Origin: Lacticigenium naphthae DSM 19658
GTDB lineage: Bacteria > Bacillota > Bacilli > Lactobacillales > Carnobacteriaceae_A
Direction: 5' to 3'
DNA length: 64,000 nt
Assembly: GCF_000425865.1 (NCBI RefSeq)
Contig: NZ_AUEG01000001.1
Coordinates: 496,001-560,000 of the forward strand
The translations under genes and the position numbers were made by a program. Below are positions 37,883 through 46,925 of this stretch, piece after piece (the first letter of the stretch is position 1; each line of letters starts with the position of its first letter). The notes under the pieces were generated by a model, which was not told the origin of the DNA, searched no databases, and saw only the letters and a list, made by a program, of their open reading frames with translations.

Positions 37883-39276
37883 AGATGAATTATAAAGGTT
37901 GTGCCTTTCTGCAACTCACTTTCTACCTGTATTTTTCCATCATGCAATGAAATCAATTGTTGAACAATAGAAAGACCTAATCCGGATTCACCGAATCTAG
38001 TATTTCTCCTTGATAAATCAGCTTTGTAATATCTATCCCAAATATTTTTTTGTTCGTCTTCGCTCATACCTAGTCCATTGTCTTGTATACATATAATCGT
38101 ATACTCCTCTTGTTCTTTTGCTTTTAAAATTATTGTTCCATTTGAAGTAAATTGGATCGAATTTTTCACTAAATTGAAAACAATTTGTATCAACCGATCA
38201 TAATCAGCATAAACAACTAAATTATCTTCTGCATCGACCACTATTTTATTTCCTGATTCTTCCGCTTGTTCCGATAGTTGTGAAGCCACTGTATGAAAAA
38301 CTTCTTTGACTCGAATAGTTTGTTTGTGTAATTGAATTTTATTCGCTCGTATATTCTCGTAGTCTAAATTTTCATTCACCAATCGAATTAAACGGGCTGT
38401 CTCCTTTCTCATTAGTTGAATACTGCGTTTTTTTTGTGTTTCAGGAATGATTTCATATTCCATTCCTTCTAACAATCCATTGATGGTCGTTAACGGGGTT
38501 CGCATCTCGTGAGCAGCATCTGCCATAAAGTTTTTCCGTCGTTCTTCTTGCCTTTCAATTTCAATCGTGGATTCTTCTAATGAGTTGATCATTGTATTGA
38601 AATCTGCCGCAAGTTCATCGACCTCATCGCGATCTTTATGATCAAGCCGGATTGAAAAGTTCCCTTCAGTAACTTCATGTGTAGCTGTTCTCAATTTATT
38701 GATTCGTTTCACTTGATATTGAGCAAATAACAAACTGATTACTATAGACCCAATTGCAGAAATAAGTAAAGTATACATTAGGTTCTCTCGTAATTCCGTC
38801 ATCTCTTCATCTATCCATGTAACAGGAGCACTCACAGCAACGTACCCAGAAAAATCGCGATTTCCACTCTGAAAAAAAGGTAAATAAATAATAGCACTTT
38901 CTTGACTATTTCCTAAAATATCATTTTGGTAAATTGCCAATGAAAGTCTTTCCCCTTTTTTTAAATTGTTGAGACTTTCTTCGTTTAAACTAGGAGCATC
39001 ATAATTGGGTAGTTGGGGATAAATCATTGCCTGTTCTTCATTAAATACTGTAATCATTACATCTTGATTGGATAAAAGATTTTGAGCCCTTCCAAGTTCA
39101 ATTAACGTTAAATTTTCTTCAACTAGTGCTTCTGCATAAGAAAATAAAGTTTCTTCCGTATCGTTGAGTGCTGTATTTCGTGCAAATTGTAATAGAAAAA
39201 AACCGGTTATTATTAGCATTGTAAAAATGACTGCAAGGAATCCTAGCATTTGTTGATAAAAATAGGGCAATCTCAT
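37864..39276 (-). CDS. Two-component sensor histidine kinase
   Basis: A 470-residue membrane kinase: TM1 about 10-31, an extracellular sensor of about 130 residues, TM2 about 165-187, HAMP (~188-240), HisKA with phospho-acceptor His256 in AAHEMRTPL, and a HATPase domain with N box and G boxes (DNGLGMS, GESGLGLS). It overlaps the upstream response regulator by four bases. The stimulus cannot be deduced; no resistance or transporter gene is directly linked. Confidence 0.92.
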   Translation of the reverse strand: MRLPYFYQQMLGFLAVIFTMLIITGFFLLQFARNTALNDTEETLFSYAEALVEENLTLIELGRAQNLLSNQDVMITVFNEEQAMIYPQLPNYDAPSLNEESLNNLKKGERLSLAIYQNDILGNSQESAIIYLPFFQSGNRDFSGYVAVSAPVTWIDEEMTELRENLMYTLLISAIGSIVISLLFAQYQVKRINKLRTATHEVTEGNFSIRLDHKDRDEVDELAADFNTMINSLEESTIEIERQEERRKNFMADAAHEMRTPLTTINGLLEGMEYEIIPETQKKRSIQLMRKETARLIRLVNENLDYENIRANKIQLHKQTIRVKEVFHTVASQLSEQAEESGNKIVVDAEDNLVVYADYDRLIQIVFNLVKNSIQFTSNGTIILKAKEQEEYTIICIQDNGLGMSEDEQKNIWDRYYKADLSRRNTRFGESGLGLSIVQQLISLHDGKIQVESELQKGTTFIIHLKKKDN

Positions 39277-39992
39277 CTTTCTACACCCGAATCATCAAAT
39301 TTGTATCCCACACCCCAAACAGTTTGAATAACTTGTGGTCCGATTGTATCAATTTTTTGTCTTAATTTTTTTATATGCGCATCTACGGTTCTTTCATCTC
39401 CAAAATACTCATAATTCCATACTATTTGCAATAATTGCTCCCGCGAAAAGACTTGCTTCGGACTTTTCGCCATTGTATACAGTAAGTCAAACTCTTTAGG
39501 CGTCAAATTATCCAGTGCCTTATCATATAGGGTTGTCTCGTGTGTTTTTACGCTCATTGTCAAAAATGTCGTTTGAACTATATCATCTGACAACTCCTTG
39601 TTTTCTTCGGACTGTTTATAAAACTGGTTGGTCCTTCTCATAAGTGCTTTGATTTTTGCTACTAAAGTTAACGGGCTAAATGGTTTTGTGACGTAATCAT
39701 CTGCTCCAATTTCTAACCCGATTACTTGGTCGCTCTCCGTATCTCTAGCGGTCAACATAATGATTGGGACCGTGCTTTTTGATTTTCTTATTTCTTTACA
39801 TACATTTATTCCATCTAAAGTAGGAAGCATCAAATCTAAGATGACTAAATCCCATTTCTCAGGATCCGCAAAATATATATCTAAGCCTTTTTTACCATCG
39901 TGACTAAAGACTACTTGCCATTCTTCTTTCAAAAAAAACATTTCGATCATTTCACATACTGATTCGTTATCTTCTATCATTAAAATTTCCAT
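39273..39992 (-). CDS. OmpR-family response regulator
   Basis: A 239-residue regulator: receiver domain with phospho-acceptor Asp53 (LVILDLMLP) and the conserved Lys in DYVTKPF, then a winged-helix DNA-binding domain ending WGVGYKF. The ATG at 39992 has GAGGAG upstream; the ten extra upstream codons of the frame include that site. Partner of the overlapping histidine kinase. Confidence 0.94.
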   Translation of the reverse strand: MEILMIEDNESVCEMIEMFFLKEEWQVVFSHDGKKGLDIYFADPEKWDLVILDLMLPTLDGINVCKEIRKSKSTVPIIMLTARDTESDQVIGLEIGADDYVTKPFSPLTLVAKIKALMRRTNQFYKQSEENKELSDDIVQTTFLTMSVKTHETTLYDKALDNLTPKEFDLLYTMAKSPKQVFSREQLLQIVWNYEYFGDERTVDAHIKKLRQKIDTIGPQVIQTVWGVGYKFDDSGVER

Positions 39993-40148
39993 GATTATCT
40001 CCTCATATATCACTATTTTCATTTGTTCAATAAAGCAGTTACTTTAATTTGACAGGATTATATTATTCATATGATGCTTCTCATTTATTTTAGTACCAAA
40101 CGAAATAGAGTAAGCACAGTATTATTTTCTCTACCTTGATTATAAAAC

Positions 40149-40178
40149 AAAAAGACCTGGAATAATCCAAGTCTTTTT
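40149..40178 (-). terminator. Terminator of the ssb gene
   Basis: AAAAAGAC-C-TGGA / TCCA-A-GTCTTTTT stem with a 4-nt loop, T-rich on both sides, 30 bases past the ssb stop. Confidence 0.75.
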
Positions 40179-40209
40179 GTTTTATCCAAATGAGTGAAAA
40201 AGGAATTAT

Positions 40210-40548
40210 CTAAAAAACTAATGCTTGCTTTTCTTTTTTTGTTTGTAAAAATTGGATTTCTTCTACAGCCATTTCGATCACATAAACTTTTTCCTCAGTT
40301 TTGTTTGTATAGGAACGTGATTGCATTCTTCCTGTTAATCCGATTAAATCACCTTTAGAACAATGGGCAGAAATTAACTCGGCTGTTTTATTCCATGCTG
40401 TAAACGGAATAAAATCAGCTTGGTCTTCTCCGTTTGTTTTGTAAAGTCGTTGCACTGCAATCGTATTATTCAGAACTTGATGGTTATCACCAATATCCTT
40501 TATATCCACTTCTCTGACGATTCTACCAATTACACAAGTTTTGTTCAT
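40210..40548 (-). CDS. Single-stranded DNA-binding protein, short SsbB-like form
   Basis: A 112-residue OB-fold SSB (CVIGRIVREVDIK, then PFTAWNKTAELISAHCSKGD). It ends soon after the OB-fold and lacks the acidic tip (DDDLPF type) that recruits replication proteins. This is the form of Bacillus SsbB, which coats incoming DNA during transformation. It is not flanked by rpsF/rpsR, the usual place of the essential SSB, which supports a specialised role. It is downstream of mreB/mbl in the same direction. Confidence 0.88.
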   Translation of the reverse strand: MNKTCVIGRIVREVDIKDIGDNHQVLNNTIAVQRLYKTNGEDQADFIPFTAWNKTAELISAHCSKGDLIGLTGRMQSRSYTNKTEEKVYVIEMAVEEIQFLQTKKEKQALVF

Positions 40549-40607
40549 ATCCTTCTCTCCTTTATTTGATCTATCTTTAGATACGCAAAGAAGAGAAGAA
40601 AGTATTT

Positions 40608-40796
40608 TTATGGAATAAAATAATTATATATTTGTTGCCATACTTCAGATTTGAGTATATTTGTGGGTTCGCCCCCACCTAAAATCCCATAGCCTAGCAT
40701 TAGTCCTCCAACGAATACAAGTGTCGTAATCAGCAAAATCCCAACAAATTTCAGTAAAAAAAATCCCATTTTACGCACAATATCCTTTGAGTCCAT
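40608..40796 (-). CDS. Small membrane protein of the RpoB-associated EpsA-like family (PF11772)
   Basis: A 62-residue protein with one strong transmembrane helix (FFLLKFVGILLITTLVFVGG) and a short tail. Proteins of this type sit next to murA/mbl in many Firmicutes and are often mislabelled DNA-directed RNA polymerase subunit beta. The function is unknown. The ATG at 40796 has GAGGTG seven bases upstream; the GTG three codons earlier overlaps that site. It lies 48 bases after mreB/mbl. Confidence 0.8.
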   Translation of the reverse strand: MDSKDIVRKMGFFLLKFVGILLITTLVFVGGLMLGYGILGGGEPTNILKSEVWQQIYNYFIP

Positions 40797-40844
40797 TCTT
40801 TTCACCTCATTTAAATCTCACTATTTCCCACTATATGTTACCAC

Positions 40845-41840
40845 TTAAAATTTATTTTTTTTGTTTTTTGAAATAGTTTCTAATAAAATCCCAGTTCCCA
40901 AAGCAACTGAATCGAGTGGGTTTTCTGCTACAAATACAGGAACTTTTAATTCCGCAGAAAACAGCAAATCTATTCCATCTATCAATGCTCCTCCACCTGT
41001 CAAGATTATTCCACGATCGATTATGTCTGCAGACAACTCCGGTGGTGTTTGTTCCAATACATCTTTTGCATATTGAACGACCAACATCATAGATTCTCTC
41101 GTTGCTTCTAGAACTTCTTTAGAAGTTATCGGAACAGTCCGAGGTAGTCCAGAAACCATATCGCGCCCACGAACTTCCATTTCTTCATCTTTGCCACTAT
41201 CATAAATAGTTCCGATCTCTTTTTTTATGGTTTCAGCTGTTCTTTCTCCTATTAACAATCCATGTTTTTTCTTCACATATTGAATAATATCATTATCTAA
41301 CACATCTCCAGCAACTTTTAAAGAGCGACTCGTTACAATTCCTCCCATTGAAAGCACAGCTATATCACTAGTTCCACCGCCAATGTCGATAACCATATTT
41401 CCTGAAGGCTGAAAAATATCCATACCCGCTCCAATTGCAGCAACTTTTGGTTCTTCTTCTAGAAAGATATTTTTACCACCACTTTTTTCGGCAACTTCTA
41501 TTATTGCTTTTTGCTCAATAGCAGTGATGTTAGTTGGACAACATATCAAAATACTTGGTTTTGATAGAAATCCTTTTACATTTAGTTTGTTAATAAAGTG
41601 AGTGAGCATAGCCTCAGTGATATCAAAATCAGCTATTACTCCTCCGTGTAGAGGACGAATTGCACGAATATTCCCAGGAGTACGTCCAACCATTTTATAT
41701 GCTTCTTCTCCTACGGCTAATACTTCATTCGTTTTAGTATTTACTGCTACCACTGAAGGTTCATTTAGGACGATTCCTTTACCTTTAACGTGAATAAGCA
41801 CATTGGCTGTACCCAAGTCGATTCCAATATCTCTAGCCAT
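40845..41840 (-). CDS. mbl: Rod shape-determining protein MreB/Mbl
   Basis: A 331-residue actin-like ATPase that forms membrane filaments guiding lateral wall synthesis. Phosphate 1 (GIDLGTANVLIH) and phosphate 2 (VIDIGGGTSDIAVLSMGG) motifs are intact, and the adenosine motif GGGALIDGI is near the C-terminus. The position next to murA matches Mbl in Bacillus, so mbl is more likely than mreB, which normally sits with mreCD. AAGGAG precedes the ATG. Confidence 0.92.
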   Translation of the reverse strand: MARDIGIDLGTANVLIHVKGKGIVLNEPSVVAVNTKTNEVLAVGEEAYKMVGRTPGNIRAIRPLHGGVIADFDITEAMLTHFINKLNVKGFLSKPSILICCPTNITAIEQKAIIEVAEKSGGKNIFLEEEPKVAAIGAGMDIFQPSGNMVIDIGGGTSDIAVLSMGGIVTSRSLKVAGDVLDNDIIQYVKKKHGLLIGERTAETIKKEIGTIYDSGKDEEMEVRGRDMVSGLPRTVPITSKEVLEATRESMMLVVQYAKDVLEQTPPELSADIIDRGIILTGGGALIDGIDLLFSAELKVPVFVAENPLDSVALGTGILLETISKNKKNKF

Positions 41841-41876
41841 TTATTGTTCTCCTTCCAAACTCTGACAATCTCTAAT

Positions 41877-41885
41877 ATTATAGCA
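41877..41885 (-). promoter_or_regulatory. Extended -10 promoter of mreB/mbl
   Basis: On the minus strand TGCTATAAT, an extended -10 element, 37 bases before the start codon. No good -35 is visible, which is usual for this promoter type. Confidence 0.5.
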
Positions 41886-41961
41886 TAGTCAAAATAAATA
41901 AATATATTTTATTTGAAATTTTCATATTATTTATTACCCTCTTCTATCATACTGAACACAG

Positions 41962-41995
41962 AAAAAAAGAGCAACAATTCTTTCTGTTGCTCTTT
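41962..41995 (-). terminator. Terminator of murA
   Basis: AAAGAGCAACA / TGTTGCTCTTT stem followed on the minus strand by further Ts, 18 bases past the murA stop. Confidence 0.85.
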
Positions 41996-42012
41996 GCTAC
42001 AATTACTATTCT

Positions 42013-43332
42013 TTAATTAGTTTTTTCTTTAAATAGAATGCTATAATTATCTTTTTCGATGATTTCTTTTTGATCATCGATACGCTCAATATCTGCTCCT
42101 AAGCTAGATAGTTTTTTATGGAATTTATAATAGCCTCGATCTAAATGATTTAAGTTCGTTACTCTTGTGTACCCTTCAGCAACGAGTCCTGCTAAAATCA
42201 GAGCCGCTGACGCTCTTAAATCGGTTGAAGCAACTTCTGCACCTTGAAGATTTCCCCCACCTTGAATGATCAACGATTGTCCATCAATGGTAAATTGCGC
42301 ATTCATACGTCTTAATTCTTCCATATGCATGAATCGATTTTCAAAAACGGTTTCTTTCATTACACTTGTTCCATTAGCAACGGCCTGAGCAATAGTCATT
42401 TGCGCTTGCATGTCTGTTGGGAAGCCAGGATGGGGCATAGTTTTTACATCAGTAGAACGCAAGGATGTTGGACCTATAACTCTCAATCCTTCTTTTCCTT
42501 CAATAAATTTCACGCCCATTTCAGCTAATTTAGAAACAAGTGGTTTATTATGTTCACTTACACAATCTTGAATCAGGACATCCCCTTGTGTAATAGCAGC
42601 CGCGACCATAAATGTTCCGGATTCAATTCTGTCTGGAATGATTGAATGATCAGCACCTTCAAGTTCTTCCACACCTTCAATTCGGATTGTTTCCGTACCT
42701 GCTCCGACAACTTTTGCTCCCATTTTGTTCAAAAAGTTTGCTAGGTCTACAATTTCTGGCTCTCTCGCAACGTTTTCGATTGTGGTTGTTCCCTCAGCCA
42801 ATGTTGCTGCCATCATTATATTTTGAGTAGCTCCTACACTAGGAAAATCTAAATAAATATGTGCACCGTGTAATTTTTCAGCAGTTGCTTCAATATATCC
42901 TTTTTCAATTTTAGTTTTGACTCCCATTGCTTCAAACCCTTTTAAGTGTAAGTCGATCGGGCGAGAGCCAATAGCGCACCCTCCTGGTAAAGCAACTTTA
43001 GCATAACCGTTTCGAGCTAATAATGGACCCATCACAACAATGGAAGCACGCATTTGACTCATAAACTGAAATGGAGTATTAGAATGCAATGGTTTTGATG
43101 CATCAACCTCCATCATTTTTTTTTCTTGATTAAAATTGATTTCAACATTCAAGTGATCCAGCACTTTTTCCATAGTGAAAATGTCAGATAAAATCGGTAC
43201 ATTTTCCAATACGATTGACCCTTTGCTAGCGAGTATAGTTGCAGCTAGAATTGGCAGTGCAGCATTTTTGGCCCCTTCTGCTTTCACATTCCCTACCAGT
43301 TTTTTTCCTCCACGAACAATTATCTTTTCCAT
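42013..43332 (-). CDS. murA: UDP-N-acetylglucosamine 1-carboxyvinyltransferase
   Basis: A 439-residue enzyme that transfers enolpyruvate from PEP to UDP-GlcNAc, the first committed step of peptidoglycan synthesis. The catalytic cysteine is Cys119 in [11 protein letters not shown], the residue attacked by fosfomycin; it is not replaced by Asp. The KNAALP motif near the N-terminus is intact. The ATG at 43332 has GGAGG six bases upstream. Low-GC Gram-positives often have two copies; by position this corresponds to murAA. Confidence 0.95.
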   Translation of the reverse strand: MEKIIVRGGKKLVGNVKAEGAKNAALPILAATILASKGSIVLENVPILSDIFTMEKVLDHLNVEINFNQEKKMMEVDASKPLHSNTPFQFMSQMRASIVVMGPLLARNGYAKVALPGGCAIGSRPIDLHLKGFEAMGVKTKIEKGYIEATAEKLHGAHIYLDFPSVGATQNIMMAATLAEGTTTIENVAREPEIVDLANFLNKMGAKVVGAGTETIRIEGVEELEGADHSIIPDRIESGTFMVAAAITQGDVLIQDCVSEHNKPLVSKLAEMGVKFIEGKEGLRVIGPTSLRSTDVKTMPHPGFPTDMQAQMTIAQAVANGTSVMKETVFENRFMHMEELRRMNAQFTIDGQSLIIQGGGNLQGAEVASTDLRASAALILAGLVAEGYTRVTNLNHLDRGYYKFHKKLSSLGADIERIDDQKEIIEKDNYSILFKEKTN

Positions 43333-43396
43333 CACGAACCTCCAAGTTTCCTAACCAAGTCTTTTTGTAATTTTTAGTAAGCAATTTTCAATGTCA

Positions 43397-43425
43397 TTTA
43401 TAATTTTTGCAAACAATGTTAACAA
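43397..43425 (-). promoter_or_regulatory. Probable murA promoter
   Basis: On the minus strand TTGTTA, 17 bases, TATAAA, some 65 bases before the murA ATG. A second candidate (extended -10 TGTTATACT) lies slightly upstream. Confidence 0.45.
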
Positions 43426-43518
43426 GTATAACAGATTGTCTTTAGTTAGAATAGTGGAAACCGTCGTAAAATACATTACAATCCTGTGACAAATTTTACG
43501 CATTTCTGTCGTATACTG

Positions 43519-43749
43519 TTAAAATAGATATAAAAGATTTTGAGATTGAACAACTAATTCAATGAAAAATTGGCTAACTGTAAACCCAATAGTGATTGCC
43601 ACAAACAAATATAAAATTCTTCCTTGAGAAATATGGTGTTTTTTCAACCATTTATCTATTCTGATTCCCTGTAGAGCCCAGAAAGTTAAAAATATAAAAA
43701 AGAAATGTGAAACTAAAGATATAAGTGCAAACATTCCCCACTCATTCAT
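43519..43749 (-). CDS. DUF1146 family small membrane protein (YwzB-like)
   Basis: A 76-residue protein with two transmembrane helices (about 6-28 and 47-70) separated by a basic loop containing GIRIDKWLKK, the DUF1146 pattern. In Bacillus and relatives this gene lies between atpC and murA; murA follows here but no atp gene precedes it. AGGAG precedes the ATG. Function unknown. Confidence 0.82.
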   Translation of the reverse strand: MNEWGMFALISLVSHFFFIFLTFWALQGIRIDKWLKKHHISQGRILYLFVAITIGFTVSQFFIELVVQSQNLLYLF

Positions 43750-44162
43750 TATTCTATCTCCTATTCTACTTTAATATTATCACAAAACTAATGTACTATT
43801 CATCTACTTTGCTTTTAATATAAAACATTTTATTTTAACATTAAAAGCAAAAAAAGAAAACGTTCTCTTTGCCCACGGTTGAGAAAAACCTAAAATCATG
43901 CAATAAATGTTCATTTTTTGTACACATTTTTTAAATGACCTTATATTTTCGATGGAATCAATCTACTTTGGCTACGAACTACATTCAGATTCTCATTAAA
44001 TGTGATACAAAACAAGGTGTCGGTCTTTGGAGATCTCTTTTAATTTCTACGGAAAAGTCAATTTCCTTCCCATATAAGGTGAAATGTCACTTCTAAATAA
44101 AAAAATACATATTTTGACATAGTAGTAATAGTCAAAATATGTATTTACTAAACGTACTACGC
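43750..44162. other. 413-bp gene-free gap at the usual site of the atp operon
   Basis: No open frame in this gap has a start, ribosome site or family resemblance worth reporting. It holds the DUF1146 upstream region, some AT-rich sequence with GCTTTTAATaTAAA/TTAACATTAAAAGC-like weak symmetry around 43805-43850, and the upp terminator at its right end. In related bacteria atpB to atpC would be here. Confidence 0.6.
44103..44146 (-). terminator. Terminator of upp
   Basis: A perfect 16-bp stem AAATACATATTTTGAC / GTCAAAATATGTATTT with a 12-nt loop and seven Ts on the minus strand. Confidence 0.88.
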
Positions 44163-44792
44163 TTATAAAGTCCCGAACAACCTATCTCCTGCGTCTCCTA
44201 AGCCAGGTAAAATATAGCCTTTTTCATTTAATTTTTCATCTAAAGCTGCGGTATAAATATCAACGTCTGGATGAGCTTCTTGTAAAAATTTTATTCCTTC
44301 GGGAGCGGCAACTAAACAAACAAATTTAATTGAATGTGCTCCTCTTTTTTTCAACGCATCAATTGCGGCTACGGCTGAACCACCAGTAGCTAACATAGGG
44401 TCTACAACTAGTAGTTGTCTTTCGCTAATATCGGAAGGAAGTTTCACAAAATACTCAACTGGTTCCATAGTTTCATGATCACGGTACATACCTATATGTC
44501 CTACTTTTGCGGCAGGAATTAAATCAAGCATTCCATCGACCATTCCTAAACCAGCTCTTAAAATGGGGATAATAGCGACTTTCTTCCCACTTAATTGTTT
44601 TTGTACACTTTTAATTAGTGGCGTTTCAATCTCAACATCTTCTACAGGCATATCTCTTGATACTTCATATGCCATCAATCGTGCAATTTCGTTGACTACC
44701 TCACGAAAATACTTGGTTCCCGTGCTCTTGTCTCGAATAATTGTTAATTTGTGCTGGATTAATGGATGATTCATTACTTGAACAGTTCCCAT
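44163..44792 (-). CDS. upp: Uracil phosphoribosyltransferase
   Basis: A 209-residue PRTase that makes UMP from uracil and PRPP. The PRPP-binding loop is [12 protein letters not shown], and the uracil-binding C-terminus contains [23 protein letters not shown] lies nine bases before the ATG, and a TATAAT box about 50 bases upstream. Its terminator follows directly, so it is monocistronic; glyA and the atp operon, its usual neighbours, are absent. Confidence 0.96.
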   Translation of the reverse strand: MGTVQVMNHPLIQHKLTIIRDKSTGTKYFREVVNEIARLMAYEVSRDMPVEDVEIETPLIKSVQKQLSGKKVAIIPILRAGLGMVDGMLDLIPAAKVGHIGMYRDHETMEPVEYFVKLPSDISERQLLVVDPMLATGGSAVAAIDALKKRGAHSIKFVCLVAAPEGIKFLQEAHPDVDIYTAALDEKLNEKGYILPGLGDAGDRLFGTL

Positions 44793-44868
44793 TCCGCCTC
44801 ACTCCTTCGATTATTTTATTTCAAACATCTTTATTATATAGGATTTTGGTTAAAGAATCCATATTTTT

Positions 44869-45876
44869 TTAAAGATACTTATTTCCTGCCGCTTTTTTCA
44901 ATCGATTCATATAGGCTTTTCCAATTCCAACTTCAGCATAACTTTCTGCTAATATAACTGAACTTTCTAAGTTTTCAAAATAACGTAACCCTGCATATAG
45001 TAGTCGACTAGCAGAGTGAATATCACTCCCCAATGAGAACGTATTCGTAACTCTTTTTTCATATTGTTGAATAATTTCTTCGCTTGCTAATAGGCCGACT
45101 TTTTCACCTTGTTTTTCAAAAAGTTGAATCGCTTTTTCCCATCCGATACCATCTTTTTGGATAATATAAACAGGCTCTGTTGGAGAATAATGTGTATATT
45201 TCATGCCTGGGGATTTTGGTGCTTCATCTTCATTTAACAAATGTTCATCAAAAGTAACATTCGGTATAAAGGGTTGGAGGTCTTCCATCCCTATAGCACC
45301 AGGCCTCAAAATAATGGGGTTTTTCTCATCTGTCAAGTCCAATACAGTCGACTCTAGTCCCAGACCGGTTTCTCCATTATCCACGATAGCCGCAATTCTA
45401 TTTTTCATATCATGATACACATGATGTGCGCTCGTAGGACTTGGCCTACCAGAGGTATTTGCACTTGGACCAACAATAGGTTTGGAAACTTTTTCAATCA
45501 GTTTGAGGGTTATACTATTATTTGGCATACGTAGACCCACTGATTTTAAATCGGCAGTTACATTAGATGCGAATAGGCCATTGTGTTCTAAAACTAGTGT
45601 AAGTGGCCCCGGCCAAAACTCTTCCATCAATCCAAGGATTAAAGGTGTCGTATTTTTAACATAATGAAGTGCCTGTGATACGGAACTTACATGAGCTATC
45701 AGTGGGTTGTCCGCAGGCCTACCTTTGGCTTCAAAAACTTTATTCACCGCTTCTTCATCTGTAGCATCGGCTCCTAAACCGTACACAGTTTCAGTTGGAA
45801 ATGCCACAACTTCACCATTCCTCAATAAGTCGGCTGCCTCTTCTAATTCATTTGGAGATAATATTTTAGTTTCCAC
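44869..45876 (-). CDS. sua5: L-threonylcarbamoyladenylate synthase (Sua5/YwlC)
   Basis: A 335-residue enzyme that makes threonylcarbamoyl-AMP from Thr, bicarbonate and ATP for the t6A37 modification of ANN-decoding tRNAs. The YrdC-type domain spans about 10-200 (FPTETVYGLGADA and SANTSGRPSPT), followed by the small Sua5 C-terminal domain after a linker. I choose the GTG at 45876, which has AAAGGAAG six bases upstream and gives the family-like start VETKI; an in-frame ATG six codons earlier (45894) is possible. The region upstream is packed with DnaA boxes. Confidence 0.92.
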   Translation of the reverse strand: METKILSPNELEEAADLLRNGEVVAFPTETVYGLGADATDEEAVNKVFEAKGRPADNPLIAHVSSVSQALHYVKNTTPLILGLMEEFWPGPLTLVLEHNGLFASNVTADLKSVGLRMPNNSITLKLIEKVSKPIVGPSANTSGRPSPTSAHHVYHDMKNRIAAIVDNGETGLGLESTVLDLTDEKNPIILRPGAIGMEDLQPFIPNVTFDEHLLNEDEAPKSPGMKYTHYSPTEPVYIIQKDGIGWEKAIQLFEKQGEKVGLLASEEIIQQYEKRVTNTFSLGSDIHSASRLLYAGLRYFENLESSVILAESYAEVGIGKAYMNRLKKAAGNKYL

Positions 45877-45931
45877 AAAAAAACTTCCTTTCATTTCAAA
45901 ACAAACCCTTTAGAAAGCAATTTCATCGTAG

Positions 45932-46056
45932 TTATTCACAATCTGTGGATAAAATTATTTCGTCTTGTGGATATCTCTGTGGATATTCCCGTCTTTTAAT
46001 CCTTGCTAAATCAACTGATATCTTTTTTATCCACACTTGTCCACAAATTATACACA
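45932..46056. promoter_or_regulatory. DnaA-box cluster (seven 9-mers) between prmC and sua5
   Basis: Seven 9-mers matching or nearly matching TTATCCACA: 45932 TTATTCACA (+), 45944 TGTGGATAA (-), 45966 and 45978 TGTGGATAT (-), 46027 TTATCCACA (+), 46037 TTGTCCACA (+) and 46048 TTATACACA (+). Two are perfect and five have one mismatch. The left group is mostly minus and the right group all plus. There is no dnaA or dnaN nearby and no obvious unwinding element, so it is a DnaA titration or regulation site rather than oriC. Confidence 0.8.
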
Positions 46057-46064
46057 CTCTTTTT

Positions 46065-46925
46065 TCAAAATATGTGCAGGATACGATCTTTTCCGGCCAA
46101 GTCCTTTACGAGAACAATATTCTTATCAGGAAACTGTTTTTTGAATAGTTCTTTTAGGAGAGACCCTTGGCTATATCCTATTTCTAAGAATATTTCACCG
46201 TTATCTGATAATATTTTTGGAAGTTTTTGAGCTAAGAGACGGTAAATACTTATGCCCTCTTCTTCAGCAAACAAAGCAAGCCAGGGTTCAAATTTCAAAA
46301 CCCCTTCATCCATCTCTTCTATTTCATTTTCGCCTATATATGGCGGGTTACTGATTATAATATCAAATTTTCTATCTTTTACTGGATCGATTAAATCACC
46401 CTGTAGTAACTCTATATCAGCTTGATGGTAGCTTCTATTTCTTTTCGCTACTTCTAAGGCTTCTGAACTAATGTCCGTCGCGACGACTTTAGCGAAATCT
46501 TTTTCTAATTTGATTGTTGTTGCAATAATCCCAGTACCAGTACCAATATCCAATACATCGTTTTTCTCAGGTGTAATTGACTGTAGTGCCAATTGAACAA
46601 GTTCTTCAGTTTCAGGTCTGGGTATTAGTGTAAATTTATTTACAAAGAATTTCCTATCGAAGAACCACTCGTGCCCAACAATATACTGCGGAGGAATTCC
46701 TTGTGCAGCATCGGAGACCATTGACTTGTATAATTCACAATCTTTTTCATCGATAGGTGAGGATAATTTCCGAATCAATCCTGTTTTATCAACGTTTAAC
46801 ATTTCCTTCATAAGCCATTCAGCTATCGCCGCTTCTTTCTCTTTGGATTCTAAAAAAGAAGAAGCCCAACGAAGGACTTCTCTATAAGTTTTGTTTTGGA
46901 AGTTAGGGATTATATCAGGATTCAT
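46065..46925 (-). CDS. prmC: Peptide chain release factor N5-glutamine methyltransferase
   Basis: A 286-residue SAM enzyme that methylates the Gln of the GGQ motif of release factors, here most likely the product of the adjacent prfA. It has the helical N-terminal substrate-binding domain, the SAM motif DIGTGTGII and the NPPY active-site motif ([12 protein letters not shown]). The start at 46925 overlaps the end of prfA by 11 bases and has GGAG upstream. Its stop lies right beside the DnaA-box cluster. Confidence 0.94.
   Translation of the reverse strand: MNPDIIPNFQNKTYREVLRWASSFLESKEKEAAIAEWLMKEMLNVDKTGLIRKLSSPIDEKDCELYKSMVSDAAQGIPPQYIVGHEWFFDRKFFVNKFTLIPRPETEELVQLALQSITPEKNDVLDIGTGTGIIATTIKLEKDFAKVVATDISSEALEVAKRNRSYHQADIELLQGDLIDPVKDRKFDIIISNPPYIGENEIEEMDEGVLKFEPWLALFAEEEGISIYRLLAQKLPKILSDNGEIFLEIGYSQGSLLKELFKKQFPDKNIVLVKDLAGKDRILHIF

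Noticed and set aside
45932-46056. Chromosomal origin oriC
   Set aside because: DnaA boxes alone are not enough: dnaA, dnaN, rpmH and an AT-rich unwinding element are all absent.
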